Assembly (NCBI GenBank): GCA_016584305.1
Contig: JACEEZ010011584.1
Coordinates: forward strand, 7,501 to 71,500
DNA: 64,000 nucleotides
Direction: 5' to 3'
From: Chionoecetes opilio
Lineage: Eukaryota; Arthropoda; Malacostraca; Decapoda; Majidae
The notes beneath the pieces are model-generated. The model ran no database searches and was not told where the DNA came from. It saw only the letters and a list, made by a program, of their open reading frames with translations. Shown here one piece after another: positions 56,991-64,000 of this stretch. The position numbers were made by a program, and so were the translations under genes. Numbering within the stretch: position 1 is the stretch's first letter; every line of letters starts with the position of its first letter.

Positions 56991-57865
56991 CCCCTCTGCC
57001 AGCAATATAGGGTATAATAAGGCCATTAACAACCTTTTCCCTCTCTGCACAGCTCATATGGGTAGTAGCAAGGCATTGTCACCCTTTTTCCCCTGCAGAA
57101 GACCCCATAGTGTATTAGCAAGGAATTACACCCTTATTACCTCTCCGAAACAGCTTTTCATAGGGTATTAGCAAGACAGTAACCCCTTATTCCCTCTCTG
57201 CACAGCCTCATAGGTGTTAGCAAGCATTGTCACCCTTATTCCCTCTAGCACAGCATCATATGGCATTAGCAAGGCATTAAAAACCATTATTCCCTCTGCA
57301 CAGCCATCATAGGGTGTTAGCAAGGCATTGTTACCCTTATTCCCTCCTGCACAGCATCATAGGGTATTAGCAAGGCATTGTAAACCCTTTATTCCTCTCT
57401 GCTCTGCTTAAAGGCTATCATAGGGTGTTAGCAAGGCATGAACTGCCTTATTCACTCTCTGCACAGCTATCATAGGGTGTTAGCAAGGCATTGTCACCCT
57501 TATTCACTCTCTGCACAGCTATCATAGGGTTTAGCAAGGCATTTCACCCTTATTCCCTCTTTGCACAGCCATCATAGGGTATTAGCAAGGCATGAACAGC
57601 CTTATTCCCTCTGCACAGCCATCATTGGGTTTAACAAGGCATTGTCACCCTTATTCCCTCTCTGCACAGCTATCATAGCGTGTTAGCAAGGCATTAACAC
57701 CCTTATCTCCTCTCTGCACAGCCATCATAGGGTGTTAGCAAGGCATTGTAAACCTTATTGCCTCTCTGCACAGCATCATAGGGTATTAGCAAGGCATTTC
57801 ACCCTTATTCCCTCTCTGCACAGCCATCTTAGGGTATTAGCAAGGCATTAACAGCCTTATTCCCC
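56985..57865. repeat. 52-bp satellite array 1
   Basis: About 17 noisy units of the 52-bp repeat: TTATTCCCTCTCTGCACAGC, CATCATAGGGTGTTAGCAAG, GCATTGTCACCC. Many one-base losses. Confidence 0.9.
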
Positions 57866-58455
57866 CTCTTGTGTACTGTCTCCAATTACTTCTCTCTCTC
57901 CCAGGTATCCATTACTCCCCTCTCTCATATATGTCTCCTAATTCCTCTCCTCGTATTTCTTCTCTCCGCCCTTCCTTCCAATTTCTTTGAACCTGGTCCG
58001 ACTATTCAGCTGTATGTCATCTCAAGTCCCTAACGGATATGTCTCTAAATTACTCTCCAATTACTCTCTCTCTCCTCTAAGCACTTTAAACCCTTAAATC
58101 CCTTTTTCTACAGCGACACGCCCCTGTGTCTCTGATATTTTTCATATTTATCTGCTTGACCAAAGTGGTTTTGGTAGCCACCAACGGCGAGGATTCAGTG
58201 AGGAGTGACCTTAGAACAGACCCAGGCATATTTCGTTACTGTACTCCATGTACGTTCTCGTGTACTCTAAGACTAAACTGTAATAATATACCAGAACATA
58301 GTGTTTGAGTATTTCCTGTCCCAACAATGTACAGAATATTAAAAAAGCAATTATAAGGTCCTGGAGTCAGTTGCACGGCACCTAAGAACAATACAGAACT
58401 TCTACGTAAGAGTGTTACAAAGAATAAGTATCCAGATGGGGCTTGGCACCTACCA
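57866..58455. other. Unique segment between satellite arrays
   Basis: CT-rich first, then a sequence with an acceptor-like TTTTTCTACAG at 58,113 and a 65-codon frame (see next entry). Confidence 0.6.
58114..58308 (+). CDS. Possible exon or orphan frame in the satellite interval
   Basis: After CCTTTTTCTACAG the frame reads RHAPVSLIFFIFICLTKVVL, then ATNGEDSVRSDLRTDPGIF and ends at TGA. The first half is hydrophobic like a signal or membrane segment. No ATG and no clear donor. Nothing links it to the upstream gene except strand. Confidence 0.2.
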   Translation, partial: RHAPVSLIFFIFICLTKVVLVATNGEDSVRSDLRTDPGIFRYCTPCTFSCTLRLNCNNIPEHSV

Positions 58456-61400
58456 TCTTAAAGGGTATTAGCTAGGAAATTACAAGCCTTATTCCCTCTC
58501 TGCACAGCCATCAAGGTGTTAGCAAGGCATTGTCACCCTTATTCCCTCTCTGCACAGCTATCATAGGTGTTAGCAAGCATTGTCACCTTATTACTTCTCT
58601 GCACAGCCATCATAGGGTTTAGCAAGGCATTGTCACCCTTATTCCCTCTCTGCACAGCATCATAGGGGGTTAGCAAGGCATTGTCACCCTTATTCACTCT
58701 CTGAAACAGCCTATCATAGGTGTTAGCAAGGCATTGTCACCCTTATTCCTCTCTGCACAGCTCATAGGGTGTTAGCAAGGCATTGTCACCCTTATTCCCT
58801 CTCTGCACAGCCATCATAGGGTTTAGCAAGGCATTGTCACCCTTATTACTCTCTGCACAGCCATCATAGGTGTGTTAGCAAGGCATTGTCACCCTTATTC
58901 CCTCTCTGCACAGCCCTCATAGGGATGTTAGAAATGGCATTGTCACCCTTATTCCTCTCTGCACAGCCATCATAGGGTATTAGCAAGGCATTGTCAGCCT
59001 TATTCCCTCTCTGCACAGCCATCATAGGGTGTTAGCAAGGCATTGTCACCCTTATTCCCTCTCTGCACAGCATCATAGGGTGTTAGCAAGGCATTTCACC
59101 TTATTCCCCCCTGCACAGCCATCATAGGGTGTTAGCAAGGCATTGTCACCCTTATTCCCTCTCTGCACAGCCATCATAGGGTGTTAGCAAGGCATTGTCA
59201 CCCTTATTCCCTCTGCACAGCCATCATAGGGTGTTAGCAAGGCATTATCACCTTTATTCCCTCTCTGCACAGCCATCATAGGGTGTTAGCAAGGCATTGT
59301 CACCCTTATTCCCTCTCTGCACAGCTATCATAGGATATTAACAAGGCTTTACACCCTTTATTCCTCTCTGCACAACCATCATAGGGTGTTAGCAAGGCAT
59401 TGTCACCCTTATTCCCTCTCTGCACAGCCATCATAGGGTATTAGCAAGGCATTAACACCCTTATTCCCTCTCTGCACAGCCATCATAGGGTATTAGCAAG
59501 GCATTGTCACCCTTATTCCCTCTCTGCACAGCCATCATAGGGTATTAGCAAGGCATTGTCACCCTTATTCCCTCTCTGCACAGCCATCATAGGGTATTAG
59601 CAAGGCATTAACACCCTTATTCCCTCTCTGCACAGCCATCATAGGGTATTAGCAAGGCATTGTCACCCTTATTCCCTCTCTGCACAGCCATCATAGGGTA
59701 TTAGCAAGGCATTAACAGCCTTATTCCCTCTCTGCACAGCCATCATAGGGTATTAGCAAGGCATTGTCACCCTTATTCCCTCTCTGCACAGCCATCATAG
59801 GGTATTAGCAAGGCATTAACACCTTATTTCCTCTCTGCACAACATCATAGGGTATTAGCAAGGCATTGTCACCCTTATTCACTCTCTGCACATCTATCAT
59901 AGGGTTTTAGCAAGGCATTGTCACCCTTATTCCCTCTCTGCACAGCCATCATAGGGTATTAGCAAGGCATTAACAGCCATATTTCCTCTCAGCACAGCCA
60001 TCATAGGGTGTCAGCAAGGCATTGTCACCCTTATTCCCTCTCTGCACAGCCATCATAGGGTGTTAGCAAGGCATTGTCACCCTTATTCCCTCTCTGCACA
60101 GCCATCATAGGGTATTAGCAAGGCATTAACCCTTATTCCCTCTCTGCACAGCCATCATTGGGTGTTAGCAAGGCATTGTCACCCTTATTCCCTCTCTGCA
60201 CAGCTATCATAGGGTGTTAGCAAGGCATTATCACCCTTATTCCCTCTCTGCACAGCCATCATAGGGTTTAGAAATGGCATTATTCACCCTATTCCCTCTC
60301 TGCACAGCCATCATAGTGTTAGCAAGGCATTGTCACCCTTATTCCTTCTTGCACAGCCATCAATAGGTGGTTAGCAAGGCATTAACCCCTTATTCCCTCT
60401 CTGCACAGCCATCATAGGGTTTAGCATGCATTAACCACTTATTCCTTCTCTGCACAGCCATCATAGGGTGTTAGCAAGGCATTAACACCTTATTCCTCTC
60501 TGCACAGCCATCATAGGGTTAGCAAGGCATTAACACCCTTATTCCCTCTCTGCACAGCCATCATAGGGTGTTAGCAAGCATTGTCACCCTTATTCCTTCT
60601 CTGCACAGCTATCATAGGTATTAGCAAGGCATTAACACCCTTATTCCCTCTCTGCACAGCCATCATAGGGTGTTAGCAAGCATTAACACCCTTATTCCCT
60701 CTCTGCACAGCCATCATAGGGTGTTACCAAGGCATGTCACACCTTATTCCCTCTCTGCACAGCCATCATAGGGTATTAGCAGAGATTAACACCCTTATTC
60801 CCTCTCTGCACAGCCATCATAGGGTGTTAGCAAGGCATTGTCACCCTTATTCCCTCTCTGCACAGCTATCAAGGGTGTTAGCAAGCATTAACACCCTTAT
60901 TTCCCTCCTGCACAGCCATCATAGGGTGTTAGCAAGGCATTTCACCCTTATTCCCTCTCTGCACAGCTATCATAGGTGTTAGCAAGGCATTTCACCCTTA
61001 TTCCCTCTTTTGCACAGCTATCATAGGGTTTAGCAAGGCATTAACACCCTTATTCCCTCTCTGCACAGCCATCATAGGGTGTTAGCAAGGCATTGTCACC
61101 CTTATTCCCTCTCTGTACAGCTATCAAGGATATTAGCAAGGCATTAACACCCCTTTTTCCCTCTCTGTACAGCTATCATAGGGTGTTAGCAAGGCATTAC
61201 ACCCTTATTCCGTCTTGTACACCCTATCATAGGGTGTTAGCAAGGCATTATCACCCTTATTCCCTCTCTGTACAGCTATCATAGGGTATTAGCAAGGCAT
61301 TAACACCCTTATTCCCTCTCTGTACAGCTATCATAGGGTGTTAGCAAGGCATTATCACCCTTATTCCTCTCTGTACAGCTATCATAGGGTATTAGCAAGG

Positions 61401-61525
61401 CATTAACACCCTTATTCCCTCGCTGCACAGCTATCATAGGGTGTTAGCAAGGCATTATCACCCTTATTCCCTCTCTGCACAGCTATCATAGGGTATTAGC
61501 AAGGCATTATCACCCTTATTCCTCT
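58455..61525. repeat. 52-bp satellite array 2
   Basis: About 59 units of the same 52-bp repeat. Two alternating variants occur (GGGTGTTAGCAAGGCATTGT and GGGTATTAGCAAGGCATTAA), and CATCATAGG changes to TATCATAGG towards the right end, suggesting blocks of local amplification. Confidence 0.95.
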
Positions 61526-61534
61526 CACGGAAGG

Positions 61535-61855
61535 ACAGGGACTCACCCCCCCCGCGTGCCTTCACGCAAGGGGCAGGGAGGCCTCACCCGCCCCGTGCCT
61601 TCACGGCAAGGGCGGGGAGGGCTCACCCGCCCCGCGTGCCTTCACGGCAAGGGGCAGGGAGGGCCTCACCCGCCCCAGCGTGCCTTCACGGCAAGGGGCA
61701 GGGAGGGCCTCACCCGCCCCCGCGTGCCTTCACGGCAAGGGGCAGGGAGGGCCTCACCCGCCCCAGCGTGCCTTCACGGCAAGGGGCAGGGAGGGCCTCA
61801 CCAGCCCCAGCGTGCCTTCACGGCAAGGGGCAGGGAGGGCCTCACCTCGCCTCAA
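61535..61855. repeat. 44-bp GC-rich minisatellite, type 1
   Basis: Seven or so units of GCCTTCACGGCAAGGGGCAG, GGAGGGCCTCACCCGCCCCA, GCGT. Because 44 is not a multiple of three the array is open in all frames (HGKGQGG, TARGREG, SRQGAGR), which creates spurious ORFs. Confidence 0.93.
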
Positions 61856-62109
61856 CCAATAGGTTGGAGTTGAGAATATTGGAACCCATAAGGTGTCTTT
61901 ACTCCCTCTGCTCTAACCATCATAGCCGTCATTACATGCACCCTCAAAATAGTACGGACAGTTTGGAGTTAAGAAGTGCAGGTTGGAGTTAAGAAGAATG
62001 GAACCTAAACCATAACATTAGGGGTAAAGAATATTAAAATCAAATCAAAATCCATCCTTGACCGTCCTCCAGGCCACCGCCTCCACACTGGCGATCACCG
62101 CCAGCTCCA

Positions 62110-62640
62110 CCACAGGGCATCACCAGCCCAGCGTGCCTTCACGGCACAGTTGAAGGAGGGCCTCACCAGCCCCCGCGTGCCTTCACGGCACGGGTGAAGC
62201 AGGGCCTCACCAGCCCCCGCGTGCCTTCACGGCACGGGTGAAGGAGGGCCTCACCCGCCCCCGCGTGCCTTCACGGCACGGGTGAAGGAGGGCCTCACCA
62301 GCCCCCGCGTCCCTTCACGGCACAGGTGAAAGAGGGCCTCACCAGTCCCTGCGTGCCTTCACGGCACGGGTGAAGGAGACCCTCACCAGCCCCCGCGTCC
62401 TTTCACGGCACGGGTGAAGGAGGGCCTCACCAGCCCCCGCGTGCCTTCACGGCACGGGTGAAAGAGGGCCTCACCAGTCCCTGCGTGCCTTCACGGCACG
62501 GGTGAAGGAGACCCTCACCAGCCCCCGCGTCCCTTCACGGCACGGGTGAAGGAGGGCCTCACCAGCCCCCGTTTGCCTTCACGGCACGGGTGAAGGAGGA
62601 CCTCACCCGCCCCTGCGTGCCTTCACGGCATGTGTGAAGG
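62110..62640. repeat. 44-bp GC-rich minisatellite, type 2
   Basis: About twelve units of GCCTTCACGGCACGGGTGAA, GGAGGGCCTCACCAGCCCCC, GCGT. It differs from type 1 mainly in CACGGGTGAAGG instead of CAAGGGGCAGGG. A 130-bp higher-order pattern (AAGAGGGCC, GAGACCCTC variants) repeats twice. Confidence 0.93.
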
Positions 62641-62800
62641 CACGCGGAGTTTAGGTACCGCAGAGTTTCTTCCTGTAATCTAATACTCATAAAAGTTTTT
62701 TTAGCCCAAAACCCCCTTCAAAATTATTCAATCGACATGGGACCAAGCCGCTTACCACCTACGATTTATTTATCACTATTGTATTCATTATCACCCTTAT
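62634..62800. repeat. Satellite spacer, right copy
   Basis: Duplicate of 56,817-56,990, here with fewer errors; it links the 44-bp type-2 array to the third 52-bp array. Confidence 0.8.
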
Positions 62801-64000
62801 TCCCTCTCTGCACAGCCATCATTGGGTATTAGCAAGGCCTTAACAACCTTATTCCCTCTCTGCACAGCCATGATAGGGTATTAGCAAGGCATTAACACCC
62901 TTATTCCCTCTCTGCACAGCCATCATAGGGTATTAGCAAGGCATTGTCACCCTTATTCCCTCTCTGTACAGCCATCATATGGTGTTAGCAAGGCTTGTCA
63001 CCCTTATTCCCTCTCTGCACAGCCATCATAGGGTGTTAGCAAGGCATTAACACCCTTATTCCCTCTCTGCACAGTCATCATAGGGTATTAGCAAGGCATC
63101 ATCACCCTTATTCCCTCTCTGCACAGCCATCATAGGGTATTAGCAACGCATTGTCACCCTTATTCCCTCTATGCACAGCCATCATAGGGTGTTATCGAGG
63201 CATTATCACCCTTATTCCCTCTCTGCACAGCCATCATAGGGTGTTAGCAAGTTATTAACACCCTTATTCCCTCTCTGTACAGCTATCATAGGGTATTAGC
63301 AAGGCATTAACACCCTTATTCCCTCTCACACAGGCATTATAGGGTATTAGCAAGGCATTAACACCCTTATTCTCTCTCTGCACAGCTATCATAGGGTATT
63401 AGCAAGGCATTAACACCCTTATTCCCTCTCTGTACAGCTATCATAGGGTATTAGCAAGGCATTATCACCCTTATTCTCTCTCACACAGGCATTATAGGGT
63501 ATTAGCAAGGCATTAACACCCCTATTCCCTCTCTGTACAGCTATCATAGGGTATTAGCAAGGCATTAACACCCTTATTCCCTCTCTGTACAGCTATCATA
63601 AGGTGTTAGCAAGGCATTAACACCCTTATTCCCTCTCTGCATTGCTATCATAGGGTATTAGCAAGGCATTATCACCCTTATTCTCTCTCTGTACAGGTAT
63701 CATAGGGTGTTAGCAAGGCATTATCACCCTTATTCCATCTCAGCTATAATAGGGTATTAGCAATGCATTAACACCCTTATTCTCTCTCACACAGGCATTA
63801 TAGGGTATTAGCAGGGCATTAACACCTCATTCTCTCTCTGCACAGCTATCATAGGGTATTAGCAAGGCATTAACACCCTTATTCCTCTCTGTACAGCTAT
63901 CATAGGGTATTAGCAGGGCATTATCACCCTTATTCCCTCTCACAAAAGCTATCATAGGGAATTAGCAATGCATTAACACCCTTATTCCCTCTCTGTACAT
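62785..64000. repeat. 52-bp satellite array 3, continues past window end
   Basis: About 23 units. A new variant has CTCTCACACAGGCATTATAG in place of CTCTCTGCACAGCCATCATA. The array runs off the edge. Confidence 0.95.

Noticed and set aside
61556..61992. ORFs encoding Gly/Arg/Pro repeats (HGKGQGG and similar)
   Set aside because: They arise because a 44-bp stop-free unit is read in all frames; no splice or start context supports a gene.
56985..64000. Regular repeats that might suggest a CRISPR array
   Set aside because: The 52-bp units are directly tandem with no unique spacers, and the genome is eukaryotic; it is satellite DNA.

Overview
This is eukaryotic DNA: GT-AG introns, long AT-rich intergenic and intronic stretches, abundant microsatellites and minisatellites, and non-LTR retrotransposons, Helitrons and MITEs. 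The RTE-type LINE, the CR1-like tails and the very high simple-repeat load suggest an arthropod, probably a decapod crustacean (inference; no marker gene fixes the species). There is no prokaryotic-style operon, CRISPR array or defence island.

Positions 1 to about 46,150 are mostly one large plus-strand gene that starts before the window. I can place 31 exons (about 4.85 kb of coding sequence, roughly 1,600 codons) from splice sites and reading-frame continuity. The first third encodes beta-strand-rich repeats of EAR/EPTP type (a likely seven-bladed propeller). The rest is a long series of degenerate 60-70-residue repeats built around an (I/V)NG(V/L/M)(D/N) turn, each spread over one or two exons. 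The protein is probably extracellular. The architecture is unusual and I cannot name it with confidence.

The introns of this gene are packed with mobile DNA: an LTR element nested in a foldback MITE (3.1-8.2 kb), three Helitrons (one at 8.2 kb, two in tandem at 21.3-22.7 kb), a pogo/Tigger-like MITE (9.8 kb), a 5'-truncated RTE LINE with target-site duplication (13.0-14.9 kb), CR1-like 3' tails, and nine copies of a roughly 205-bp TTAA-flanked MITE that repeatedly sits 25-100 bp upstream of exon starts. Very large minisatellites occupy 36.1-38.5 kb (34-bp G-rich unit) and 42.3-45.6 kb (26-bp unit).

A segment of about 6.5 kb (23,403-29,870) begins at an ambiguous base (N), holds a GC-rich island, a decayed LINE and large CT/AT microsatellites, and ends with a second, damaged copy of the exon just before the N. 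This looks like a duplication or an assembly join. Exons after it (30.3 kb, 35.8 kb) carry frameshifts consistent with unpolished sequence.

From 46 to 64 kb there are a LINE RNase-H/C-terminal fragment, compound microsatellites, a tRNA-like (SINE-type) sequence, a minus-strand four-exon THAP-domain gene (51.3-52.3 kb), a full-length RTE LINE with a 10-bp target-site duplication (52.7-56.0 kb), and a satellite domain (57-64 kb) in which a 52-bp unit alternates with GC-rich 44-bp arrays and runs off the window end.
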